Assembly (NCBI GenBank): GCA_951799445.1
Contig: OX637295.1
Location: forward strand, 12,400,001-12,464,000
Direction: 5' to 3'
Source of the DNA: Pseudisothecium myosuroides
Lineage: Eukaryota > Streptophyta > Bryopsida > Hypnales > Lembophyllaceae
Length of the DNA: 64,000 nucleotides
The notes under the pieces were generated by a model. The model saw only the letters and a list, made by a program, of their open reading frames with translations. It was not told the origin of the DNA and made no database searches. Position numbers and translations under genes: made by a program. Shown one piece after another: positions 22,570-34,150 of the stretch; the first letter of the stretch is position 1; the number at the start of each line of letters is the position of its first letter.

Positions 22570-23194
22570 ATACATTTTTGTCTTCTTGTTTGGAGCAACT
22601 TATGGTTTGCATATTGAGTTGTAGTTGCGGATTCAAAACACTAGTGAGTTAATTTTGGTACACCAACAAACAATCAATTTTGAAATTTCATAACTTATTC
22701 ATACAATGTCCAAATAATGCATGCTAAAAGTGCATTAAAGTCCTCTTTCACCTTTGCTCATAAGATCCAATAAATTAAAAAAAAAATTATACTTTATAAT
22801 ACGGAGTAGTAAATATTCTCACTTGCAATTATGGTGTCGATTATAGGTGCACATCCTTCCCTTTGGTGTGGTCACCACAGGGTCAACCCTCTAATACATT
22901 TTTGTGTTCATGTTTGGAGCAACTTGTGGTTTGCATATTGAGTGTTAGTTGTGGGTTCAAAACACTAGTGAGTTAATTTTTGGTACACCACCAAACAATC
23001 AACTTTGAAATTTCATAACTTACTCATACAATGTCCAAATAATGCACGCTAATGTGCGTTAAAATCCTCTTTCATCTTGCCCCATAAGATCCAATAAATT
23101 AAAAAAAAAATGTTTTGTAAAATTAAGTACTCTCACTTGCAATTATAGTGTCGATTATAGGTCCCTTAGGTGTGGTCAGCACAGGGTCAACCCT
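22570..23194. repeat. Tandem duplication, about 324-bp unit, two copies
   Basis: 22570-22893 and 22894-23194 align end to end. Shared blocks include ATACATTTTTGT, GGAGCAACTT(A/G)TGGTTTGC, TTCAAAACACTAGTGAG, ACAATGTCCAAATAATGCA and CACAGGGTCAACCCT, with scattered substitutions. Part of the unit (CATAACTTATTC...CAATGTCCAAATAATGCA) is distantly similar to the interior of the 318-bp MITEs. The second copy ends about 470 bp before the PP4 start codon and so may lie in its upstream regulatory region. Confidence 0.75.
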
Positions 23195-23660
23195 GAAGAC
23201 GACGAGGTCGCCGCCCCAAGTCCAAAAGCGTGCGAATCCTCCGACCCAGTCCACCCCAACCAAACAACTGAAGTCATCCAAACAAATCATCCATCCATAC
23301 CATTCATCCACCTGCGCATTTCATCCACCTGCGCATTTCATCCACCTGCGCATTTCATCCGCCTGTTCCCCATTGAAAAACAGCCTCCTTCTTCCTCGCC
23401 ATTGTGTTTCAGCGAAGTTCTCCAGCACTGTAGTCATTTTGCAATGCTCGCGTTTTCTCTTCTTACTCGACTTTAGGGTTTCCTGCACGTCTTGACCATG
23501 CGGGTGTCCCTGCTCCGGCGTGCTTGGTGTTGAACCGCACCCACGCACGGACGGACAGGCGCTCCCTCTTTGTCTTTGTCTTTGTCTGTCAGTTTGGGCG
23601 CCATTTCGGCTTGCGGAGGAGTGTGTCCGACCTCCCCGTGGGGTTGCGACAGAGGGAGCC
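23195..23660 (+). promoter_or_regulatory. PP4 upstream region and 5'UTR with 17-bp repeats
   Basis: GC content rises sharply here. At 23301-23365 a 17-bp unit, CATTTCATCCACCTGCG, is repeated about 3.5 times. Around 23,473 a TTTAGGGTTT telo-box-like element occurs, typical of plant housekeeping genes. An in-frame extension upstream of the chosen ATG (back to about 23,520) is open but unlike the family, so it is taken as 5'UTR. The transcription start is not determined. Confidence 0.5.
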
Positions 23661-26600
23661 ATGTCGGACCTGGATCGCCAAATCGAGCAGCTGAAGCGCT
23701 GTGAGCCGCTCAAGGAGTCCGAGGTGAAGGCGCTCTGTCTCAAGGCGATGGAGATTTTGGTGGAGGAGAGCAACGTGCAGCGAGTGGATGCTCCCGTTAC
23801 TGTGAGTTTGAGAAAAAAAAATTTACGTTTTTTTGAGAAGGTTTTGGTCGAGTTTGGCGATGAGGTTGAGCGGGGTTGAAAACAGGGCTTTGTGTTGTGA
23901 CGGGGATCTTTTTTTTTTTTTTTTTTTTCTTTTGTCTGTGTGTCAGTGTGTGTCTGTGTGTCCTTGGTGATGGGCAATCACGTGTAGTAGTGGTTAAATT
24001 TTCATGAAGTAAGGTCCCGTGCAAATCTATGAATTCTTGAGCCTCTGTTGGTTCCTGTCACTCCTTTGCTGTGTTTGCTAAATTGACTTTGTGATTTAAC
24101 CTAATGATGACCGAAGAACTGGAGTTTTCGATTTATGCAATTTTCTTGCTGCTGTAGTTTTGTTGATTTTGAACACTTAGCTTTGCGAGTGTATTTGTAT
24201 TTCCCGCTCTTATTGCTACCATTTAAAAGAAATCTATCTGCCAAAGAATTGTACGGTGGTTAAGCTCTGCATTTTCGTGTGTTAGGGATCATTATGCACT
24301 TGTGTAGTGTAATAAGCTTACTGTCAGGCTAGGGCACAATTTGGCTTTTCTTCGTGGTCGTAAGGGGATTGTAGCCATTGTGTTTTTGGTGGAGAGCAGC
24401 ATTGAGGTTTTGATTTTGAGATTCGCCTGAATGATACTTCGAACACTGTTTTCAATTTTACGCCTCCGTGATGCCCATTCCTCTTTTATAGATTATTGTT
24501 TTGGCAATGCTGCTTGGTTTTACGAACTGGGTTGCATTTACGGTATTTTACTATTGTTTTGTAAGTTGATTCAGGATTTGGGTGCCAGGGGACTGTGCTA
24601 TATGTAATCCGAAAGCAACCTCTGAGCTATTGTCAGGATTGATGAATGCAGCGTTTGTGTTAATTTGAAACTGATGTTGAGCATGGGAGTATGCACAGAT
24701 ATGCGGTGATATACATGGTCAATTCTTCGATTTGAAAGAGCTTTTCAAAGTGGGAGGAGACTGCCCTCAAACAAACTATTTGTTTCTAGGGGACTTTGTT
24801 GACAGAGGGTTTTACTCTGTTGAAACTTTTTTGTTATTGCTCGCTCTTAAGGTAAATTATCTTACGTGTCTTTTTGAGTTTTGATTTTCTTGCCATCTTT
24901 TTAGTTCCCATTCTGGCATCGCAAAGGGGGTTTGCTTCAAGATTTTTTCTTTGTAGTGATGTCTGTAATAATAATCATTTTTGCATGTCTTGTCTTGCTG
25001 TAAATTTTTCTTTCTGCAGACTTATAGAGAATTGTAGACTGAGTAATGGCCAGAGAGTTCGCTCGTAGGTTGGCTGTTTAAAAAATTAATTACTGAATTT
25101 GAGACTCAAGTACTGTTCATGACCAAATATTGTGCAGGTGCGGTATCCTGATCGAATAACTTTGATTCGAGGCAACCATGAAAGTCGGCAGATTACTCAG
25201 GCAAGTCAATGAGTTTCATTTACTTTTAGGGTTACTTCATTTCACATGACGTGCTTTTCGGTTTGCAGTTTCAGCGTTGTAGCTATCGGATATTCAAATT
25301 TTGGAATTGAGAGGGATTGTACGTACAGAAGCAGATAGAAAACATTTTGCAATTTTTTTAATGTCTTTCTAAATTTGAATTATCACAGGTATATGGGTTC
25401 TATGACGAGTGCCTGCGGAAATATGGTTCAGTAAATGTCTGGCGGTATTGCACGGACATATTTGACTATTTGAGGTTCGTCACAAGTTCTTCTTTCAGTT
25501 TTAGTATGATGAACAGCCTCTCTGTATTTTTCCAGGTTTTAGGAGAAAATGATTACATGACCTTCACCCTTCACCCTTCACCCCTACGTGCCCATATTGG
25601 CTAAATTGGCTGCTTCCTTTACCATAGGAGTTGAAGAAATCATTTCGGAAGCTGCAAGTAATATATCAAAGTGTACCTATTGAAAGAAGAAATCACACCT
25701 GAATTTTTTGATAGACATATTTTTTGAAAGTTACCATAATGACCATCAGCTTCCATTTGTTTTTAGCTTGGGCACTTTTGGATTAAGTTTAGGTAGTTCA
25801 AAGCAGCCCTCTATTGGGGTCAAAAACAATCATATAAGATGCTTCATATAGGGTCATCGTTTGCTATTGAAAGAGATAAAAGTGTCTATTATTATGTAGA
25901 TCCTATTAAGAATTCTGCTCACGATTAAGTTGTCAGAAATTGTATTATTGTTGTTGTATAGCACTTTTTAACATTCATGCCTCTCCAGTCTCTCAGCACT
26001 CATCGACAATCGGATTTTTAGCGTTCATGGTGGACTTTCCCCTTCTATTAATACAGTGGATCAGGTGAGTTTTTACACCATGTTTTGCAGCTTGAAACTT
26101 TAGTTGCTCGTTTCAGTTGATACTCCAATGGTGAGGTTTGTAATATGCCATATGTGTTCTTACATTTTTAAACATATACTGTGTTTACTTCTTGTCTTCT
26201 CACATTTTAAGGGAGTACCAGTTTTAGGGTTCCTATTATTAGGCTGGCCAAATTTATATATTCCTTGTCAGCAAAAGAAAGAGGTTCCAATGCACCAAGA
26301 ATGTGTTATTTGGATACCAAATGAAGGTTTCCATGTTTCCCGTTGTTAGAATGGTCATAATATTTAAAATGTCAGGTAGCAAACCAAAGAGGATTGCAAT
26401 GCACCAAAGAAAGCATAAAGTGTTGCAACTAGGTTTGATTATCATACCTTAGCCTTTTGTCGTGCATGTTCTGTTCTTGGTCATGGGAATGGTTCTTTGA
26501 TTATCTGTTGCTTGGTTGCAGATCCGAACTATTGACCGAAAGCAAGAGGTGCCGCATGATGGTGCAATGTGCGACCTTTTATGGTCGGATCCTGAAGAGA

Positions 26601-27904
26601 TTGAGGGCTGGGGACTCAGCCCACGGGGAGCAGGCTACTTATTTGGTGGCAATGTAGCCACCACATTTAACCACACTAATAAAATAGAGACCATCTGCCG
26701 GGCACATCAACTGGTGATGGAGGGGTACAAATGGATGTTTAACAATCAGGTTGTGACGGTATGGTCAGCTCCAAATTACTGCTACAGGTAGATTTCTGCA
26801 GTTGCCTTTGTTCAATAAGTCGACTGTAGAAACGAACAGTCAATTCTAGTACCTTTTGAAGCATATTTCTACTAGTAAAAAATACTGTACATGATTGTTT
26901 TCTTTCTATTAATACATTTGTCACCTTTTTTGAAGCTCCTAAATGATTCATTTTAGCTTTCATAGATACAGATGTGGCAACTTTTGGCCATTTAGGCACC
27001 TAGTGGTTAACAAAGTGTACTGATAGATAGAAGTAATCATGTCCCTACGTTTTCGTGATTTGCAAGTTACTTTTGTCAATTGTTAGCTTCCAAAGTCGGA
27101 ATTTCTTGTTTTAGCTTGGACATTAAGAGTTAGTGAAATTTCAGATTTGTGAATATTCATGCTGCATCGTTACTTAGGTTGTACGGTATTGTGGACCAGG
27201 TGCGGTAATGTTGCAGCAATCTTGGAACTGGATGAGCATCTGAGCAGGAAATTCACCGTGTTTGAGGCTGCCCCCCAGGTGAGTTCCTTGTTGACTAGGA
27301 AGTATCTGGTTGAGTCTGGTTCTTGATGTGTCTAATGTGAATGCTAGTCGATTACGTCTATACTTAGGCCTAAGCCACACACACGGCTGACCATGAGGAG
27401 AAACTAGAATTGTCATTGGTTGCTTTATCACTTAGGGCACTACGTGGGAGGTATACCAGCTCAAGGTAAAGTGAGTTGTATGTGCTCTGTAGGCTTGGAT
27501 TTAGGTTTGTAAAATCGTTTTGGCAAAAGTATTGATGACAAGGCAAAAGAGAGACAAGGATCAAGTACTGGCCTCATAAAAACTTTCTGGAAAGTCTCAC
27601 CTAATCTAACTACTCTTACTAAGAGTTTTCCCAGCCATAATTGATATTGCCGTTACCTGTTGTGGTTTGGTGTCAAATTTTGGCAATTTTCCCTCGCGAC
27701 TGTAGCTTGTCTTTTGAATTTTCGTATGCCTCTTTAGGAGCAGTTGTTTACTTGTTCAATATCCGCACGTGTGTATGTGGTCAGAACTACTGTTAGTTTT
27801 ACATCTGTCAGTAACCTATTCTAACAGCATTTTTGTTCTGGGGGTCTCGACAGGAAGCCAGGGGGGTTCCATCGAAGAAACCTGTACCGAATTACTTTTT
27901 GTAA
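23661..27904 (+). CDS. PPX: Serine/threonine-protein phosphatase 4 catalytic subunit (PP4C/PPX)
   Basis: Eight exons: 23661-23801, 24699-24851, 25138-25200, 25389-25474, 25989-26064, 26522-26787, 27200-27278, 27854-27904, giving 304 residues, the family's normal length. It is a metallophosphatase that removes phosphate from Ser/Thr; PP4 acts with regulatory subunits in DNA-damage, splicing and meiotic control (family knowledge). All PPP signatures are present: GDIHG (50-54), GDFVDRG (78-84), RGNHE (109-113), HGGLSP (161-166). The N-terminus [17 protein letters not shown] is diagnostic of PP4 rather than PP2A or PP6. Oddities: intron 3 (25201-25388) starts GCAAGT, a GC-AG intron; the tail is PNYFL where PP2A-type enzymes usually end DYFL, so the methylated Leu is kept but the Asp is Asn. 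The start was chosen because it begins the conserved N-terminus. All junctions keep phase. Confidence 0.97.
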
Positions 27905-29306
27905 AGTTTTTCAGAGCCCGACAAGATTTGTAAGATTTGAACAATGTGAGACTGAATTGCATGGCAGTTCTAATTCTCGATGTTGTAAAAGGGTGCTGGA
28001 AGGAAAAGATGAGGAGCATTCTACAAGGTTTCCAGTCGAGAAAGAGAGCACGTTGTGGTGTAGACTGTCCCATGCGCGTGGGGTCGGCTGGATTTCAGCT
28101 CAACAGTTTCCCTTGTTCGTATCATATTTGTAGCATACGGGGTGAGAGAGAGAGAGGTGGAGGATAGGATGCTAACTTTCAGAGCCATATCGCTTGCTTG
28201 AGCCTGAGCTTCACGGAGAAAACTTACGAGATGGATCATTAGAAACAAAAAGTCTTATACTTGAACTCTGACTTCCATTGGGCAGTTCAAGTGCGTGTAC
28301 TTTGGATTGGTAACTTCAGGCTGATTAGTGAGAGGATCAACATTTTCCAGCAATCATTAATATTCAATGTTTGTGACCGGAATACACTGAATTACGTTCG
28401 TGCATCTTTTTCATTGATGGGGATGATGATGATGCTAGTGTTCTGCCGAGTTCATGTTTTCATGTCGTGAGTAGGCTTTGGCTCTTTGATTGCTGTACAT
28501 TTATTCAACTTCATATCTACTTTTAGCCTGCCCACCTTGGGGACGACTACACCTTATGAAGAAACCAATTTATACCCTTTTCATATGGGTAGAATCTAAA
28601 CATCGAATCTTCATTCATAACATTTTTTACCAAAGAGAAGGGGTCCTTGCAGACTCAGTAGTTGCGGCAAGTGAAGTGCACTAATATTCTAAATGCGGCT
28701 CAAGAGTCTCTGGCGACGATAATTTCTTCCCTGAGCAGACTCCTCAATTGTCGACTGGCCGACTTTCTCAACCTATCGAAGCTGTGCCGACTGCAGCATT
28801 CGCCTTATTTAAGATCTCTGGACAATCGCACTGACGTGCAATTTTTCACTGCACAATCCAATGAGTCGAGTGCTGTGTTAATAGCTATCACAGGGAGATC
28901 ATTTCCGTAATTGTTATTTCTGATTTCCAGTGTTGCCAGCAGGGAAAATTAATCTGTGCCTCCGCTTGCCGCTTTCCTCTGATCCCCCCTGTTCGTAGTG
29001 CAAAATCATCCTCTGGGGAGCTTCTGATATTCCCGTAAGAGAAACAAGGGTAATCTCTCTGTGTATGAAAGTGGTAATCACTGACTGCAATAGATCAGAG
29101 ATAGGAGATAGAATAGGATAGGAAACTTGTCGGTGAGAGTGACAAGACAATTTTAGTGAGATGCAAGGTTAGCTTGTTTCCAACTGAACGATTCCAGAGA
29201 GTGGTGTATTAGTCTAAGAGACTGGTAATCACTTGACTGCAAGTCATTGAACGAGAATTGGATCAAAAACTTCAAGAGGTGAGAGGGACACGACGCTGTT
29301 TATGAA
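27905..29306. other. PP4 3' region and P450 upstream region
   Basis: No additional gene is supported. A short GA tract (GAGAGAGAGAGAGG) lies near 28,145, probably in the PP4 3'UTR or spacer. Sequence from about 28,900 is presumably promoter and 5'UTR of the P450. No TATA box could be assigned with confidence. Confidence 0.4.
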
Positions 29307-31900
29307 ATGATTCCTCGTTTGCTCGATCGGCTCAAGCGAACTGATCTTATTGCGAGATTCAGTCAAATGAACGGGAACCATGTGCACCTGGAGTCTTGGA
29401 TGGTGGTTGCGCTTGTCGGTATTCTGACCTGGGGACTTACGGTCCGCCGCATGAAAAGCAAGATGGGTTTGAAGCTGCCGCCTGGACCACGGGCATGGCC
29501 GATTGTCGGATGTCTTCCATTTCTGCCGAAGTTGTTCCCGCGGGAACTCATGCTGGCAAAGCTAGCGGAGAAGCACGGCGAACTGATGCTGCTGCGGATG
29601 GGGGTACAGAAGTTGGTAGTGGTGTCCAGTGCGAGAATGGCCAAGGAGATTCTCAAAACGCATGACCCCACGTTTGCAAACCGCCCAAATCCCATTGCCT
29701 CGCAGTACATCGGGTTCCACGACACCGGATTGTCGTTTATGTCGAACACAAGTCCGCTGTTCAAACCAACGCGCCGCATGTTCGCAACCCAAATCGTGCC
29801 GCGACATAAAGTGGCGTCGACCAGTCACGTTCGGAAGGAGCAGCTGCTCAATTTCTTGCGTTCCGCTGTCCACGACTTGGACGCCGGACGACACGTGAAT
29901 GTCTCAAAGGCTATGTCGTCCCTGGCTATGAACATGGCTCTGAGTCAATGTTTCGGACGAGACTTCGACGCTGATGACACCGGAAACCTGATCCGCACCT
30001 TCAACAAGGTAGATAATCGCACCACACAAGGATGCAATCATTCGGGCAATCATTTCTCTGAATGCAAATATTTCTAAGCGCGACCTCATGATATAGGAGA
30101 GAAGGAATTTCCATTTCTCTGAATGCAAACATCTACACAACATTTCTCTGAATGCAAACATTTGGGCAGCTGTGCAAAACTAGAATCTCGTTATAGTTCC
30201 TTTGTCAGGTAGAGCACCGAGTGCATCTCAGTTTGGTGATTGGAAATTTTCTAATTTAATGAATATTGCCTTGAGAGCCGTGTTGTGCAGATGGTGCTCC
30301 TCATCCAGAGAAGAAACATCGGAGATTCCTTTCCCGTCATTAGACGATTCGATGTGCAAGGCATTGAGGCTGGATTGAAGACAGTGGAGGTTGAACTGCG
30401 GCAGAGTATCACAACTCTAATTGAGAAGAAGAAAGTCGAGATGAGCATGTGGTCACCCGAAAAGATCCGACACGGAGTCAGCGATGGGGGCATCCTGAGC
30501 AAGCTCTTGTCTGTAGAAGGCGAGGATCGTTTCAGCGACGAGCAGCTCATCTCTGTTGTATTCGTACGCCCCCTAACCTTCCTGCCATGGACACGTTCTG
30601 CATTTCAACCAACTCTAGATTTTTCGTGTTGCCCTGATTTCCTGCAGAGACGCATAACAGTCAACACTAGACGTGGCCAATAGAGAGTAAAGCTTAGTCA
30701 ATAGCTTAGAGCAACAGTAACTGTATCAGGAAGAACAGGAACCATAGCCTGCTAGATTTGAGCATTCCACGCCCTTGCATTCAGGCATATAAATTAAAGC
30801 GCTTTTCAATTTCCAAGAATCTGATTAAAGCCAACACTAAAAAGAGCGAAAAGAGCATGATTCAGAGTTAAAAGGAGCAGAACGAGCATGAGGAAGATCA
30901 AGAACAATTACCTGCTAGAACTGAGCATTCCACATTCTAACATTCACAGATATGCAAACCGCTTTTCAACTTCTCAAGAAATTATGTAAATGAACTCCAA
31001 AACGGACGAAATATAGATGAATCAATAGCTAAGAGAAGCGGTAATAGCAGGAGAAAGAACAGCAAACATAATCTGCTAGAGCAAAGCATTTCACAACACT
31101 GGCATTCACTGACAAACGCAGCAGCTGCAACACATGCGTTCGATTAGCTCGAATTCTCAAAAGAATGATACAATCCCGCTTATTCGTAGGGATGCATGTT
31201 GATCCATGTCGATGAATGTCCACAACAAATAGATGATATTCATCACTGGGACTGTGTCTCTCTTGTGCAGACTCTGCTGCTCGCAGGCACCGACGGCATC
31301 GCCAGAATCGTCACTGACGCGATGCACGAGGTGGTACGCAATCCGCATATTTACAAACGGGCAATCGCCGAGCTCGATGCATTCATCGGAAACGTACGTG
31401 TCGTGGAAGAAACCGACATGCCCGGCCTCCCCACGATTCAAAACATTATCAAGGAGACGCTTCGGTTGCATCCCCCATTACCCACATTGCTTCCGCACAA
31501 GAATTTCCAAGCCTGTGAAATTGGCGGGTACCACATCCCCGCCGGCAGTACCGTCTTCATCAACTTGTATTGCATAATGCGCGACCCGGAGTTTTGGGAT
31601 TCCCCGACGGAGTTTCTGCCCGACCGATGGAACGACCTGAGTAATCTCAAGATGCAGGGAACGGATTTCCATTACATTCCGTTCGGATATGGCGAGCGGC
31701 AATGCCCTGCGGTCGGCCTCGGCACCGACAGGGTGCAGTACACGTTGGCGGCGTGTTTGCAGTGCTTCGACTGGGAGGTTCCTGTTGGTATGGAGAGGCG
31801 GGAGAATGCTGGCACCGCGCAGGAACCGCGCAAGGTGGACGATCTGATTTTGGATGGGAAACTACGAGTGGACCGTTGTCTCCTCGATGTTGATGCATAG
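29307..31900 (+). CDS. Cytochrome P450, plant A-type (CYP71-clan-like)
   Basis: Three exons, 29307-30008, 30291-30563 and 31271-31900, all joined in phase 0, give 534 residues, normal for a membrane-bound plant P450. Seen: a hydrophobic anchor (about 31-46), the hinge PPGPRAWPIVG (58-68), the I-helix LLLAGTDGIARIV (327-339), ExxR as ETLR (387-390), a PERF-equivalent LPDRW (441-445) and the haem loop FGYGERQCPAVG with ligand Cys470. These enzymes use O2 and reductase electrons to hydroxylate small molecules at the ER. The I-helix Thr that helps oxygen activation is Gly (AGTDGI where AGTDT is usual), and the Gly normally two residues after the Cys is Ala472. The substrate cannot be read from the sequence. 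Introns 1 and 2 hold internal repeats. Coding sequence is much GC-richer than its surroundings. Confidence 0.93.
30051..30160. repeat. 20-bp motif repeated three times in P450 intron 1
   Basis: CATTTCTCTGAATGCAAA(T/C)A occurs at 30051, 30112 and 30141. The last two are almost adjacent. It is short and irregularly spaced; no function is evident. Confidence 0.7.
30680..31175. repeat. Three degenerate repeats of about 165 bp in P450 intron 2
   Basis: Each unit runs AATAGCTA(A)GAG..., AGAACAG/AAGAACA, CTGCTAGA, GAGCATTCCAC (or AGCATTTCAC), a GCATTCA-type block, then CGCTTTTCAA. The units cover about 30680-30850, 30851-31010 and 31011-31175. They are diverged, so the amplification is old. They make up most of the 707-bp intron. 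Confidence 0.6.
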
Positions 31901-32826
31901 TCGCAAGCACTTAATTGTATGAGCTTATGGAAGTTAGGTTTGTAGGCATGCTTTACGATATTAGATTGTTGTCTCCCCTTCATTGCTTTGATGAATGTAT
32001 TCGTCTTTTATAGCGCATCATGCAGAGTTTGAATCATCCGGGATGTACAGTTAGAATCGCAGAAAATCCATATCCGTAGCCTTAACTCTATTGTGATAAG
32101 AATTGTATGGGGCTTAGGAGCAAGCTTTGGTATACAGCTTGAGCTGGGAACATTAGCTGGTTGTCTCCTGTTCATTGCTAGAACATACATGCACTGGTTT
32201 CTATACTAGATTGTCGATGCTATTTGTAGGTTCTTAATTGTGCTAGCTTTCAAGAGGAGATTAACGTCTTCCTCGGTGTTGTACAGACCTGATTTCTAAG
32301 AATGTGGTATTATTCAGAATTTATACAGTGACGCGCAAGAGTCTGGACTGATTGTTTTTTTTGTCCTTGTTCCATGAACTGACCTCAAATTTAGTGTCTT
32401 TGGACGTCGAGCACGTTTGAAACGATCTGTCCTGAACATCTCGAATATCTCAAATTGATATTCAGAGAGATTTTGTGGTTGCATGGAATTCCATTTGGGC
32501 TCTTTTTCGGAAAGTAACGCTTTTCTTCGGGGATCAAGAGCGACTGGACGCAGTTGTGAGTGGCCTCAATCGCCCAAGTGCCGTCTAATTTCGCCGCGTG
32601 GAGGTTACAAAATGCTTGCATGGCAAAGACAGTCTTCCAGAATTATGCCGCCAAGTGCCGTCGACGAGAGCCTGTTTGTTTTCGCCGCGTATCCACATGC
32701 AAGCTTCTTTGACGCTGTGACAAGTGGCAATGACGGTATTTCCATGGCCTCAAAATTCCAATCCGAAGCTATACAACCATTTCGGAACAAAGGCGTTCAA
32801 ATTTCATTTGCTGTCGAGCACGGAAG
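31901..32826. other. P450 3' region and candidate 5'UTR exon of the next gene
   Basis: No coding gene is supported. Near 32,400-32,826 the composition is gene-like and ends in GGAAG|GTGAGT at 32826/32827, a good donor. A matching acceptor TGCATTGCAG precedes 33539. Translation across this junction is out of frame with the downstream protein, so the exon would be untranslated. Confidence 0.35.
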
Positions 32827-33625
32827 GTGAGTTTTTCGTCTCTGAATTTCAGTCTCTGGTTTGCAGTATCAAAAACAGGGTTTGTTTCGCTCCTTGGCTT
32901 GATTGCACTTCTCTGTGTGCTGATTCAAGTTGCGTGCAAAGTTGCAGAAATCATCTCAAACTTAAACCTGTGAATGCAATTTCAAACGGCAGATTTAAAG
33001 ACTCCATGCTCTGATGTTGTAATTTACGAGATTACGTGTTTCGATAGGAATGTTAACTAGCTTATTCAAGTCCGTGTCTCGCTTCCCTGCGGCAGTCACT
33101 TGCTTGATGTTATGAACAAGTACAGTATGTAGTAATTATTGAGATAGATGCCGTTCTCTCATGGTACTGTGGATTTACGGTGATATTGATTTCGCAATTC
33201 GAGCATAGAAGTGACGCATTAGCTAATGAAAATGTGAACTTCCAGTGGCTCAATTTAGTTTCATCTAAGTGACGGTGCTAACGGTGTTCATGTGGATTGC
33301 ACATAAAACTAATCCGACTAAATTAGAAATTGAAGACTGTATTTGTTCACACAGACATAATCAATGCTAAACGCTTGACGTTTGACGAACAATCACAGTC
33401 TATTCTACACCACTAGTCTTCTTCGTTAATTGTGTTCCTCTGCAGTAGCAGAAATGTGAGAAATCCAAGCTACTTCACTCAGAATACTTTCATCTCTAAG
33501 TGACTAATCAGCACTAACGATGTTCATGTGCATTGCAGAAATTCAACTGTACCAGTCCTGAGAAAGTCGCGAAACAATTAAATCTGAAACAAAGGAGAGC
33601 GCTTCGTACCAACTTAGTTTCAGCC

Positions 33626-34150
33626 ATGGCCTCAACAATATTAACCCCACCGCACATGCTCCACACCGCACCCGCGGCTGTCGCAACAAGAAATTTGACA
33701 ACATCGTCAACCTCCACGCGCACAGCATCATTCGGACGCATCAAGCTCTCGCCACTCCACTTCCGAGGCCACGCATCCGTCGCGCGGCGATGGGCTTCTG
33801 CTGACGGCGACAACGTCCGCGAGCTCGCGTCGGAGAAAGCCGTGGAGTCCGGCGACGAAGTCTCGGCCGACTCCTCGAAGCTCTCCAGCGGACAGAGCGC
33901 TGCTGGAGTCTTGGACGCAGAAGCGGAGGACGCCTCCGACGCGGCCTCGTACAGCGGCAAAGTGCGGGAGAAAGTGGTGGACGTGGCGTCAGATATGGCG
34001 GTGGACAGCTCTGAGGATGTGGACAGGCTCGCGAGGAGTGACGCCGGGGATTTGGCGAAGGACGACGGGCGGAGTGTGGAGGATGAAACGGAGGCGTTGG
34101 AAGAAAAAGCGGAGGAAGTGAGTGAGAGGGAGGCGCGGAAAGGGGCTTAA
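33626..34150 (+). CDS. Small acidic LEA-like protein with organelle presequence
   Basis: A single coding exon of 174 residues. Residues 1-60 (MASTILTPPHMLHTAPAAVA and on) are Ser/Thr/Ala/Arg-rich and free of acidic residues, ending in ASVARRWAS, a typical mitochondrial-type cleavage region (plastid targeting is also possible). The rest is highly charged, low in hydrophobics and Ala/Asp/Glu/Lys-rich, with helical periodicity (GKVREKVVDVASDMAVD, ETEALEEKAEEVSEREAR). This resembles organellar late-embryogenesis-abundant (group 3-like) stress proteins, a class inference only; the repeats are not canonical. An intron in the 5'UTR (32827-33538) is plausible. The ATG was chosen because it starts the presequence, although the frame is open further upstream to 33533. 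Confidence 0.6.
   Translation: MASTILTPPHMLHTAPAAVATRNLTTSSTSTRTASFGRIKLSPLHFRGHASVARRWASADGDNVRELASEKAVESGDEVSADSSKLSSGQSAAGVLDAEAEDASDAASYSGKVREKVVDVASDMAVDSSEDVDRLARSDAGDLAKDDGRSVEDETEALEEKAEEVSEREARKGA

Noticed and set aside
23301..23365. Regular short repeats considered as a CRISPR array
   Set aside because: Units are 17 bp, contiguous without spacers, and in a plant promoter; a minisatellite.
23520..23660. In-frame upstream extension of PP4 exon 1
   Set aside because: It is open but reads as low-complexity Leu/Cys/Arg sequence, and PP4 proteins start precisely at MSDLDRQI. Treated as 5'UTR.
23911..23928. Long poly-T in PP4 intron 1
   Set aside because: A simple homopolymer within an intron; no element end or function attached.
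29363..29894. Minus-strand and alternate-frame open frames over P450 exon 1
   Set aside because: They are shadows of the GC-rich P450 coding exon, whose own frame carries all the family motifs.
32483..32830. 115-codon frame before the LEA-like gene
   Set aside because: It runs through a good splice donor and is out of phase with the downstream coding exon. Better explained as an untranslated exon.
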